A stretch of 5,908 bases of DNA from assembly GCA_050050435.1 (NCBI GenBank), contig JASFUE010000215.1, forward strand, positions 1-5,908, in the 5' to 3' direction. The position numbers and the translations under genes are program-made. This stretch comes from SG8-40 sp050050435. GTDB lineage: Bacteria > Pseudomonadota > Gammaproteobacteria > Burkholderiales > Eutrophovitaceae. Within the stretch, counting starts at the first letter, position 1. Every line of letters begins with the position of its first letter. Positions 1 to 5,433 of the stretch are shown in pieces. The notes beneath the pieces were generated by a model. The model was not told where the DNA came from. It was given only the letters and a program-made list of their open reading frames with translations, and did no database searches.

Positions 1-166
1 GAAACACGCTACGCACGAGCATCTCAAGGTACTCGCGGTCGCAACGGGCGAACCCGTCCTGCTCGGCAGCCTGGGCCAGTATTTCGTCGGCTTCGGTCTG
101 GTTGACCAGCCACTGGTACAGGCCCTGTAGCGCCAGCTCACGCGAGTTGCGGCGACTACCCTTCAT
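1..166 (-). CDS. nusB: Transcription antitermination factor NusB (N-terminal 55 residues; 3' end beyond the window)
   Basis: NusB binds boxA RNA together with NusE (ribosomal protein S10) and supports antitermination of rRNA operons in the cytoplasm. The visible part begins MKGSRRNSRELALQGLYQWL, matching the family's basic N-terminus followed by the R-E-x-A-L-Q-x-L-Y-Q helix that contributes to boxA and S10 contacts. It continues with a region containing DREYLEMLVRSVF, the usual second and third helices. A complete NusB is usually about 140-160 residues, so roughly the last two thirds lie left of position 1. The ATG lies inside the ribH reading frame, 11 bases before the end of ribH, and only a weak GGA Shine-Dalgarno core precedes it, which suggests translational coupling to ribH. 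A ribH-nusB pair is a standard arrangement in Proteobacteria. Identification is confident; the C-terminus cannot be judged. Confidence 0.93.
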   Translation of the reverse strand, partial: MKGSRRNSRELALQGLYQWLVNQTEADEILAQAAEQDGFARCDREYLEMLVRSVF

Positions 167-632
167 CGATTGATTCCATCAATCTTGCCATCTGCACTGC
201 CACCTGGGCGCAATCCGTCGCTTTGGTTTCGATGCGTTCGGCAACCTGCTCTTCCGTATCGCAAGTCAAAATGCCGTTGGCAACGGGCACGCCCGAATCG
301 AGCTGCACCGCCATGATGCCCGAGGCAGACTCGTTGGAAACGATCTCAAAATGATAGGTCTCGCCGCGGATGACGGCGCCCAGTGCTATCAGCGCGTCAA
401 AACGCCCGCTATCGGCAAAGCGCTGCAGTGTAATTGGAATTTCCAGCGCACCGGGTACGCTGGCGATCGCGATATTCTCCGCAGCAACGTCGAGACGCAA
501 CAACTCGGCATAACAGGCATCAAGCATTGCCTCACCGATTTCCTGATTGAACTGTGCGACCACGATCCCGATGCTGAGCTCTCCTCCGTCATTATCGATT
601 GGAAATGCCTGCGCCCCTTCGAACCCTGCCAT
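156..632 (-). CDS. ribH: 6,7-dimethyl-8-ribityllumazine synthase
   Basis: RibH condenses 5-amino-6-ribitylaminouracil with 3,4-dihydroxy-2-butanone 4-phosphate to give 6,7-dimethyl-8-ribityllumazine, the penultimate riboflavin step; the family forms pentamers or 60-subunit shells. Over 158 residues one sees the aromatic substrate-stacking site (QFN, 27-29), VPGALEIP (59-66), GAVIRGETYHFE (85-96) with the expected catalytic His94, GVPVANGILT (114-123), and Arg133 at the position of the phosphate-binding Arg of the Bacillus enzyme. The ETYHFE and PVAN wording is the variant I associate with betaproteobacteria. I chose the ATG at 632 because AAGAGGG sits 7 bases upstream and the length is then typical; a GTG 54 bases further upstream would add 18 residues with no family counterpart. 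The stop overlaps nusB by 11 bases. All key residues appear intact. Confidence 0.96.
   Translation of the reverse strand: MAGFEGAQAFPIDNDGGELSIGIVVAQFNQEIGEAMLDACYAELLRLDVAAENIAIASVPGALEIPITLQRFADSGRFDALIALGAVIRGETYHFEIVSNESASGIMAVQLDSGVPVANGILTCDTEEQVAERIETKATDCAQVAVQMARLMESIDEG
168..184 (-). promoter_or_regulatory. Hairpin with the nusB Shine-Dalgarno core in its loop
   Basis: On the minus strand the sequence GATTGATGGAATCAATC forms two perfectly complementary 7-base arms around a GGA triloop. The GGA is the only Shine-Dalgarno-like core near nusB, and the hairpin ends one base before the nusB ATG. It lies within the last codons of ribH, so ribosomes finishing ribH would melt it. The complementarity is directly visible; a regulatory role is inference, and the stem is mostly A-U, so it may be only marginally stable. 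Confidence 0.4.
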
Positions 633-639
633 GTTGGCA

Positions 640-646
640 CCCTCTT
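640..646 (-). promoter_or_regulatory. Ribosome-binding site of ribH
   Basis: AAGAGGG on the minus strand lies 7 bases upstream of the ATG at 632. It is the strongest Shine-Dalgarno in the window and decides the ribH start in favour of the 158-residue form. Confidence 0.75.
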
Positions 647-698
647 GATTAAACGCGCTGTTCCCCAACCGTTCGCGGCCGGTCACAGCAGTGATGAA

Positions 699-726
699 AT
701 AATCCCGTTCACCGGACCAGCGTCAA
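699..726 (-). promoter_or_regulatory. Candidate sigma70-type promoter for ribH-nusB
   Basis: On the minus strand TTGACG (721-726; five of six matches to TTGACA) is separated by 16 bases from GATTAT (699-704; four of six to TATAAT). Transcription would start near 692, leaving a leader of about 60 bases before the ribH ATG. The position, in the only sizeable gap of the rib cluster, makes an internal promoter plausible. Matches of this quality also occur by chance, so this is a prediction only. Confidence 0.3.
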
Positions 727-743
727 TCCGCGCTAGCGCGGAT
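726..743. repeat. 18-base perfect palindrome at the ribBA stop codon
   Basis: ATCCGCGCTAGCGCGGAT equals its own reverse complement over 18 bases. It spans the last codons and TAG stop of ribBA and ends at the edge of the candidate -35 hexamer for ribH. As RNA it could fold into a 7-base, mostly G-C stem with a four-base loop. No T-run follows on the minus strand, so it is not a classical intrinsic terminator. It might stall or protect the 3' end of the upstream message, bind a dimeric protein, or be chance. Confidence 0.6.
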
Positions 744-1824
744 GCATGTAACCGGTAATTTCCAGGTCGAATCCAGTCATGCTCGGCATCCTGCGTGGCG
801 CCGCCAGCAGGCGCATGCGCGTAATCCCGAGATCGCGCAGGATTTGCGCGCCGATCCCGTAGGTACGCAAATCGGGTTTCGGCGGTGTGCGCGGCGCCTG
901 ATCCAGATGTGCAAGCAGCGCCTGGCCATCCTCGGTTCGATGCAGCAGAACGATAACACCGGTGCCGGCTTCGGCGATCACCTTCATGGCGTCATTGAGA
1001 TGCCAGGAGTGCCCGCGACTGCCGGTATCGATCACGTCGGCGACCGACAGCGGTTCGTGAACGCGCACCAGTGTTTCCTCGCCCGGTTGCGGTTTTCCCC
1101 TGATCAGCGCCAGGTGAGTATTTCCCGAGATTTTCTCGCGGTAAGCAATCAGTTCGAATGTGCCGAACGCGGTTTCGATCGGCCGCTGCATGGCGCGTTC
1201 GATGAGCGATTCGGTCTGGCTGCGATGATGGATGAGATCGGCGATGGTGCCGATCTTCAGGTCGTGCCGGCCGGCAAATTCGATGAGATCCGGCAATCGT
1301 GCCATCTCGCCATCTTCACGCAGAATTTCGCAGATCACCGCCGCCGGCTCATGTCCGGCCATTGCCACCAGATCACATCCCGCCTCGGTGTGACCGGCTC
1401 GCACCAGTACGCCACCGTCTTCGGCCATCAGCGGGAAGATATGGCCGGGTTGGACAATATCTCCCGGCTTCGCATCCTTTGCAACGGCGGCCTGGATGGT
1501 CCTGGCCCGGTCAGCCGCCGAAATGCCGGTGGTCACGCCACTGGCGGCTTCAATCGAAACGGTGAAATTGGTGCCCATGCTCGAGCGGTTCGCGCCTACC
1601 ATCGGAGGCAGATTGAGCTGTTGGCACCGCGCCGCGGTTAGCGTCAGGCAGATCAGGCCACGCCCATGCGTGGCCATGAAATTGATGTTCGCCGGCGTTG
1701 CGAACTGCGCCGCGAGAACAAGATCGCCTTCGTTCTCACGATCTTCCTCATCGACCAGAATGGCCATGCGGCCAGCGCGAATATCCTCGATGATCTCCGG
1801 AATGGTGCTCACACCCCTGGTCAT
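733..1824 (-). CDS. ribBA: 3,4-dihydroxy-2-butanone 4-phosphate synthase with a degenerate GTP cyclohydrolase II-like domain
   Basis: The N-terminal domain (about 1-200) is a RibB: it converts ribulose 5-phosphate to 3,4-dihydroxy-2-butanone 4-phosphate and formate. It carries DEEDRENEGDL (25-35) with the acidic Mg-binding cluster, HGRGLICL (53-60), HTEAGCDL (145-152; His145 metal ligand) and Glu166 in ICEIL. The C-terminal part (about 205-363) is recognisably RibA-derived, with YGIGAQILRDLG (322-333) and RLL (338-340). However, the region equivalent to GSLRCDCGPQL reads GSRGHSWHL (268-276), the first zinc Cys position appears to be Pro258, and the segment normally holding QEGRGIGL with the catalytic Arg is missing. 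GTP cyclohydrolase activity is therefore unlikely. Enzymes of this shape (about 365 residues, often annotated ribB or ribBA) occur in beta- and gammaproteobacteria that carry a separate ribA. The ATG overlaps the ribE stop as ATGA, with GGAG 7 bases upstream. Confidence 0.95.
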   Translation of the reverse strand: MTRGVSTIPEIIEDIRAGRMAILVDEEDRENEGDLVLAAQFATPANINFMATHGRGLICLTLTAARCQQLNLPPMVGANRSSMGTNFTVSIEAASGVTTGISAADRARTIQAAVAKDAKPGDIVQPGHIFPLMAEDGGVLVRAGHTEAGCDLVAMAGHEPAAVICEILREDGEMARLPDLIEFAGRHDLKIGTIADLIHHRSQTESLIERAMQRPIETAFGTFELIAYREKISGNTHLALIRGKPQPGEETLVRVHEPLSVADVIDTGSRGHSWHLNDAMKVIAEAGTGVIVLLHRTEDGQALLAHLDQAPRTPPKPDLRTYGIGAQILRDLGITRMRLLAAPRRMPSMTGFDLEITGYMHPR

Positions 1825-2420
1825 GAGCCTGCTCCGGTTTCCGACAACATGCGCTCTACGTAACGCGCCACCAGGTCAATTTCCAGATTGACACGGCTGT
1901 TCTTCTTCATGTCTCCGAGATTGGTCGCCGCCAGCGTATGCGGAATCAGGTTAACCGAGAACCGTTCGCCATCCACCGAGTTCACTGTCAGGCTCACACC
2001 ATTGACGGTAACCGAACCCTTGCGCGCGATGAAGCGGGCCAACTCGTCGGGGAACCTGATCGTCATCACCCGGTTGCCTTCGGAGTCGACGACCCCGTCG
2101 ACCTCGCCCACGGCGTCGACATGGCCACTGACCATATGCCCGCCAATGCGCGCATCCAGCCGCAGCGACTTTTCCAGATTCACCCTTTGGTCCTGTTGAA
2201 ATCCGGTGGTCACGCCAAGTGTCTCGGCCGATACATCAAATTCGATTGACCCCGTATCCAGACTCTTGACCGTGAGGCATACGCCATTGACCGCGATACT
2301 GTCACCGATCGCAACGTCGGACAGATCGAGCCCGTCGCAGTCAATGCGTACCGCAGCAGTTTGTCCCGCTGGCAATATTGCTGCAACCCTGCCAACCGCT
2401 TCGACAATTCCACTAAACAT
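1821..2420 (-). CDS. ribE: Riboflavin synthase, alpha subunit
   Basis: This enzyme (named ribC in some species) dismutates two 6,7-dimethyl-8-ribityllumazine molecules into riboflavin and the aminoribitylpyrimidine, and works as a trimer in the cytoplasm. The 199 residues show the family's two tandem lumazine-binding beta-barrels. The first (about 1-90) opens with MFSGIVEAVG and holds NGVCLTV (45-51). The second (about 91-190) opens with RIGGHMVSGHVD and holds NGVSLTVNSV (140-149). Residues expected for catalysis and binding in the Escherichia coli enzyme are present: Phe2, Cys48, His100 and Ser143. Length is normal. The ATG lies 2 bases after the ribD stop, with AGGA 7 bases upstream inside the end of ribD; the stop overlaps ribBA by four bases. 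The tight packing implies co-transcription and coupled translation. Confidence 0.97.
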   Translation of the reverse strand: MFSGIVEAVGRVAAILPAGQTAAVRIDCDGLDLSDVAIGDSIAVNGVCLTVKSLDTGSIEFDVSAETLGVTTGFQQDQRVNLEKSLRLDARIGGHMVSGHVDAVGEVDGVVDSEGNRVMTIRFPDELARFIARKGSVTVNGVSLTVNSVDGERFSVNLIPHTLAATNLGDMKKNSRVNLEIDLVARYVERMLSETGAGS

Positions 2421-2422
2421 GT

Positions 2423-3505
2423 TCAGTTCCTGAGCCGTGCGAGCAGCCGTATATCCGGACCGACGTGGCGCAGTTCCCGGATATCGACCTCGGGCACCGA
2501 GTCCATGTCGGTCAGATGACCGAGATCGAGCATGCCGCGGCCACGCTCGCCAAGCAGCTTGGGCGCGTAGTAGAGCAAGAACTCGTCGATCGCGCCCGCC
2601 CGCAACAGGGCACTATGCAGGTTTATGCCCGCTTCAACCAGTATTTCGTTGATGCCGCGTTGCCCCAGCTTCGCAACCAGTTGCCGCAGGTCCACCTTGC
2701 CTTGCTGATCGGGCAGCACCATTACTTCAGCGCCGACCTCGGCAAGCTTTCCGATTTTCGCTTTGTCGCTGGTCGCAGTCGCGACTATTACACCACCGCC
2801 TTCGAAAATCCGGGCGTCAACAGACACGCGCAAATTGCTGTCAACAACGATGCGACGCGGCTGACGCGGCGTATCGACGTCGCGCACCGTCAACCGCGGA
2901 TCGTCGTAAGTGAGCGTACCGATCCCGGTCATGATGGCACAACTGCGGGCCCGCCAACGGTGCGCATCACGCCGCGCCTGAGGACTGGTGATCCACTGGC
3001 TGGCGCCGTTCTCCAAAGAGGTCTTGCCATCGAGCCCGGCCGCAATCTTGACCCGCATCCACGGACGTCCGCGGGACATGCGCGCCACATAACCGACATT
3101 CAGTTCCGTCGCCTGCTCTTCGAGAACACCGCACTCGACGGCGACGCCCGCCTTGCGCAAACGATCGAGTCCGCCACCGGCGACCAGCGGATTGGGGTCC
3201 TGCATGGCCATGACCACGCGCCCGACCCCGGCGCTCACAAGTTCATCTGCACAGGGCCCGGTACGCCCCTGGTGGCTGCACGGTTCCAGCGTAACGTAGA
3301 CCGTGGCATCTTTTGCGTTGGCGCCGGCATGTTCCAGGGCAACGATTTCGGCATGCGCCTCCCCCGCCCGTTCATGCCAGCCCTCGCCAACGACTTGCCC
3401 GTCACGGACGATCACACACCCGACCCGTGGGTTGGGGGTCGTCGTAAACATTCCCTTGCGGGCCAGCTGCAAGGCCCTTGCCATGTAACGGTAATCGTCG
3501 CTCAT
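2423..3505 (-). CDS. ribD: Bifunctional diaminohydroxyphosphoribosylaminopyrimidine deaminase / 5-amino-6-(5-phosphoribosylamino)uracil reductase
   Basis: RibD carries out the second and third steps of riboflavin synthesis: zinc-dependent deamination of the pyrimidine, then NADPH-dependent reduction of the ribose to ribityl. Residues 1-145 are the deaminase domain: TPNPRVGCVIV (23-33), HAE (51-53; zinc His51, proton-shuttle Glu53) and PCSHQGRTGPCA (75-86; zinc Cys76 and Cys85). Residues from about 148 to 360 are the reductase: MRVKIAAGLDGKT (150-162), SQWITSPQARRDAHRWRA (169-186), DDPRLTVR (201-208), VEAG (290-293), APKLLG (314-319), RHVGPDI (346-352). At 167-169 GAS replaces the GES of the E. 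coli enzyme. Length of 360 is typical. The ATG overlaps the nrdR stop by four bases (ATGA), with AGGA four bases upstream; the start agrees with E. coli RibD, where the same DxYxMARAL segment opens the protein. Confidence 0.97.
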   Translation of the reverse strand: MSDDYRYMARALQLARKGMFTTTPNPRVGCVIVRDGQVVGEGWHERAGEAHAEIVALEHAGANAKDATVYVTLEPCSHQGRTGPCADELVSAGVGRVVMAMQDPNPLVAGGGLDRLRKAGVAVECGVLEEQATELNVGYVARMSRGRPWMRVKIAAGLDGKTSLENGASQWITSPQARRDAHRWRARSCAIMTGIGTLTYDDPRLTVRDVDTPRQPRRIVVDSNLRVSVDARIFEGGGVIVATATSDKAKIGKLAEVGAEVMVLPDQQGKVDLRQLVAKLGQRGINEILVEAGINLHSALLRAGAIDEFLLYYAPKLLGERGRGMLDLGHLTDMDSVPEVDIRELRHVGPDIRLLARLRN

Positions 3506-3975
3506 TGTTTCCTGCGACGCGGGGCTGGCTTCTGCACTTCCTTGATGGCGTCACGGAAGTCATCCACATCCTGAAAGTCCTTGTAGACCGAAGCAAAGCG
3601 GATGTAGGCGACCTTGTCGAGCTTGTACAGCTCTTTCATGACCAGTTCGCCGATGCGGCGCGACGGTACTTCACGCTCGCCCAGGGAAAGCAACCGCTGC
3701 TTGATACGGCCGATCGCATCTTCGACGAGATTGGCCGGTACCGGCCGGCGGTGCAACGCGCGCATGAAACCGGTGCGCAGTTTCTCTTCCTTGAATTCTT
3801 CGCGGTATCCGTTGGATTTGACGATCTGTGGCATGCGCAACTCGACCGTCTCATAGGTTGTAAAGCGCTTTTCACAATCCAGACAACGTCGCCGGCGACG
3901 AATGCTGTCTCCCTCCTCCGAGACCCGCGAGTCGACTACCTGCGTATCGGGACAGTTACAGAACGGACACTTCAC
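3502..3975 (-). CDS. nrdR: Transcriptional repressor NrdR
   Basis: NrdR represses ribonucleotide reductase genes by binding paired NrdR boxes, with its oligomeric state set by ATP/dATP. The 157 residues contain a zinc ribbon with CPFC (3-6) and CLDC (31-34), the basic run RRRRR just before the second knuckle (26-30), FTTYE (38-42), and an ATP-cone domain from about 49 to 139. The latter includes MPQIVKSNG, RALHRRPV, GEREVPSRRIGELVM and VAYIRFASVYKDFQDVDDF. The C-terminus ends in a short basic tail, KPAPRRRKQ; E. coli NrdR is slightly shorter. The start is GTG, giving MKCPFC as in other NrdR proteins, with AGGG 9 bases upstream. Position between glyA and ribD is common in Proteobacteria. No NrdR box is evident within the window, so its targets are elsewhere. 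Confidence 0.96.
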   Translation of the reverse strand: MKCPFCNCPDTQVVDSRVSEEGDSIRRRRRCLDCEKRFTTYETVELRMPQIVKSNGYREEFKEEKLRTGFMRALHRRPVPANLVEDAIGRIKQRLLSLGEREVPSRRIGELVMKELYKLDKVAYIRFASVYKDFQDVDDFRDAIKEVQKPAPRRRKQ

Positions 3976-4082
3976 TCTGGCATACCCTGCACGATCACGT
4001 CAGTTGGTATGAAACAATCTGTGCCTGCCGGTACCGTTTCCGAACAGCGCACCCGCGTAGCCCGCGGCCCCGCGCGTCGGCG
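3976..4082 (-). other. glyA-nrdR intergenic region with GC-rich palindromes
   Basis: In this 107-base gap, the half near glyA is extremely GC-rich. The minus strand can form either CCGCG-GGCTA-CGCGG (4053-4067) or CGCGG-GG-CCGCG (4063-4074), which share five bases and exclude each other. An 8-base palindrome CGGTACCG lies at 4029-4036. There is no T-run after any of these, so no intrinsic terminator is called, and I see no convincing -35/-10 pair. The nrdR Shine-Dalgarno AGGG is at 3985-3988. Read-through from glyA into nrdR is plausible. Confidence 0.5.
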
Positions 4083-5327
4083 TCAAGCGTAGACCGGTAA
4101 TGTGCGACACAACTCGGTTACCGCCCCGCGTACCCGTTGCAAATTGGCCTCGTCTTGCGGCGCATCGAGAACATCCGCAATCAGATTGCCAAGCTCTTCT
4201 GCCTCCGCATCGCCGAATCCGCGCGTTGTCATTGCCGGTGAACCGATACGGATTCCACTTGTTACGAACGGCTTTTCCGGATCGTTTGGAATGGCGTTCT
4301 TGTTCACCGTGATATAGGCGCTGCCGAGAGCCGCTTCCGCGTCCTTGCCGGTAATCTTTTTTGATTGCAGGTCAACCAGGAACATGTGGCATTCGGTTCG
4401 TCCTGATACGATGCGCAAACCGCGCTTTTGCAGTGTTTGCGACATGACTCGCGCATTTGCCAGAACCTGTTCCTGGTACTGCCTGAAATCCGGCTGCATC
4501 GCTTCCTTGAGCGCCACCGCTTTGGCAGCGATCACGTGCATCAACGGCCCGCCCTGGGTGCCGGGAAAAATCGCCGAATTGACCGGTTTTTCGAATTCTG
4601 CATTGCTCAGAATGAGACCACCGCGCGGACCACGCAACGTCTTGTGCGTGGTGCTGGTCACAAAATCGGCAACACCGACCGGGCTCGGATACAGGTCGGT
4701 TGCCACCAGCCCGGCGTAATGCGCCATGTCCGCCATCAGGTAGGCATCAACGCTATCCGCAATTTCGGCAAAACGCTTCCAGTCAATGATCAGCGAATAA
4801 GCCGATGCGCCGGCGACGATCATTCTCGGCCGGTGCTCGTTGGCAAGCCGCTCGACCTCGTCGTAATCGATCTCCTCTTCCTTGTTCAGCCCGTAGCTGA
4901 CGACGTGAAACAGCTTGCCACTGAAGTTCACCGGCGAACCGTGGGTGAGATGGCCACCATGGGCCAGCGACATCCCCAGGATCGTGTCCCCGGGCTGCAG
5001 CATTGCCTGGTACACAGCAGCGTTGGCCTGGCTGCCCGAGTGAGGCTGAACATTGGCCATTTCGGCATTGAATAACGCCTTGGCGCGATCCCGGGCCAGT
5101 GTCTCGGCAATGTCGACGAACTCACAGCCGCCGTAATAGCGCTTACCCGGGTAGCCTTCGGCGTACTTGTTGGTCAGCACCGATCCCTGCGCCGCCAGCA
5201 CACGCGGGCTGGCGTAGTTTTCCGATGCGATGAGTTCAATATGCTCTTCCTGACGCGTCCGCTCGGCTTCCATGGCCTGCCACAGGTCAGGGTCGAAATC
5301 CTTGATGGTGTCTTTTGCAGTAAACAT
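4083..5327 (-). CDS. glyA: Serine hydroxymethyltransferase
   Basis: GlyA is a PLP enzyme that converts serine and tetrahydrofolate to glycine and 5,10-methylene-tetrahydrofolate, the main one-carbon source for purine, thymidylate and methionine synthesis. From the ATG at 5327 the protein has 414 residues: ELIASENYASP (31-41), NKYAEGYPGKRYYGG (53-67), HGGHLTHGSPVNFSGK (123-138), DMAH (200-203) with the PLP Asp200 and His203, THKTLRGPRGG (227-237) with the Schiff-base Lys229, and SGIRIGSPAMTTRGF (357-371) with carboxylate-binding Arg360. E. coli GlyA is 417 residues with the PLP Lys also at 229. A TTG at 5339 would add MPSD; I prefer the ATG because MFTAKDTIKDFDPDLW aligns end to end with known N-termini and the predicted transcript begins near 5348. 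Neither start has a strong Shine-Dalgarno. nrdR follows 107 bases downstream. Confidence 0.97.
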   Translation of the reverse strand: MFTAKDTIKDFDPDLWQAMEAERTRQEEHIELIASENYASPRVLAAQGSVLTNKYAEGYPGKRYYGGCEFVDIAETLARDRAKALFNAEMANVQPHSGSQANAAVYQAMLQPGDTILGMSLAHGGHLTHGSPVNFSGKLFHVVSYGLNKEEEIDYDEVERLANEHRPRMIVAGASAYSLIIDWKRFAEIADSVDAYLMADMAHYAGLVATDLYPSPVGVADFVTSTTHKTLRGPRGGLILSNAEFEKPVNSAIFPGTQGGPLMHVIAAKAVALKEAMQPDFRQYQEQVLANARVMSQTLQKRGLRIVSGRTECHMFLVDLQSKKITGKDAEAALGSAYITVNKNAIPNDPEKPFVTSGIRIGSPAMTTRGFGDAEAEELGNLIADVLDAPQDEANLQRVRGAVTELCRTLPVYA

Positions 5328-5433
5328 GTCGCTTGGCAACCGGGAAAGCGCGCAATTCTAGCATCCCGCAGCGCGCAAACGCAGGCTGCATGGGCTCCCG
5401 GCGCAATGACAGGCCAGCCAATGACCAGTGGCG
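5328..5433 (-). other. GNAT-glyA intergenic region
   Basis: This gap of about 106 bases separates the acetyltransferase stop from the glyA start. It contains the glyA promoter element (5355-5363) and two direct copies of CAATGAC (5404-5410 and 5419-5425 as read on the plus strand, 15 bases apart). No stem-loop followed by a T-run is seen downstream of the acetyltransferase, so I cannot place its terminator. Confidence 0.5.
5355..5363 (-). promoter_or_regulatory. Extended -10 promoter element of glyA
   Basis: The minus strand reads TGCTAGAAT, which fits the extended -10 form TGnTATAAT with one mismatch. No good -35 is present at 16-18 bases upstream (the best is TGCGTT at 17), as is tolerated in extended -10 promoters. 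Transcription would begin near 5348, giving a leader of about 20 bases to the ATG at 5327 and only about 9 bases to the alternative TTG at 5339. The match is visible; activity is inferred. Confidence 0.5.

Larger units (their letters stand above)
633..732 (-). other. ribBA-ribH intergenic region
   Basis: This 100-base gap is the only break inside the otherwise tightly packed rib cluster. Reading on the minus strand it holds the right half of the palindrome at the ribBA stop, a candidate -35/-10 pair, a small inverted repeat (TCAC-AGCA-GTGA, 683-694), and the ribH Shine-Dalgarno. It is too short for a full FMN riboswitch, and I see none of that element's conserved blocks. I see no intrinsic terminator with a T-run. 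A GTG-initiated extension of ribH covers part of it, but I consider it untranslated. Confidence 0.6.

Noticed and set aside
633..686. N-terminal extension of RibH from a GTG at 686
   Set aside because: It adds 18 residues unlike any RibH and has no Shine-Dalgarno; the ATG at 632 has a strong one at ideal spacing.
633..732. FMN riboswitch upstream of ribH
   Set aside because: The gap is shorter than the usual aptamer and I cannot find its conserved helices or loop blocks. No other rib gene here has an upstream gap large enough.
742..1641. 299-residue open frame on the plus strand
   Set aside because: It is antisense to ribBA; the translation is rich in His, Arg and Gln with no domain pattern, typical of a shadow frame.
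2465..3574. 369-residue open frame on the plus strand
   Set aside because: It lies antisense to all of ribD, whose catalytic motifs are intact. The translation shows no recognisable family and looks like the mirror of GC-rich coding sequence.
4080..4086. TTGACG overlapping the glyA stop as a -35 for nrdR
   Set aside because: There is no acceptable -10 at 16-18 bases; that stretch is almost pure G and C.
3478..4092. 204-residue open frame on the plus strand covering nrdR
   Set aside because: It is the shadow of nrdR and the adjoining gap; no motif, and nrdR on the other strand is unambiguous.
4428..5075. 215-residue open frame on the plus strand inside glyA
   Set aside because: It is antisense to the PLP-binding core of a clearly functional SHMT, with no family resemblance.
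5374..5381. CGCAAACG resembling half of an E. coli PurR box upstream of glyA
   Set aside because: The second half-site is absent, and PurR control of this kind is known mainly from enteric gammaproteobacteria, which this window does not resemble.
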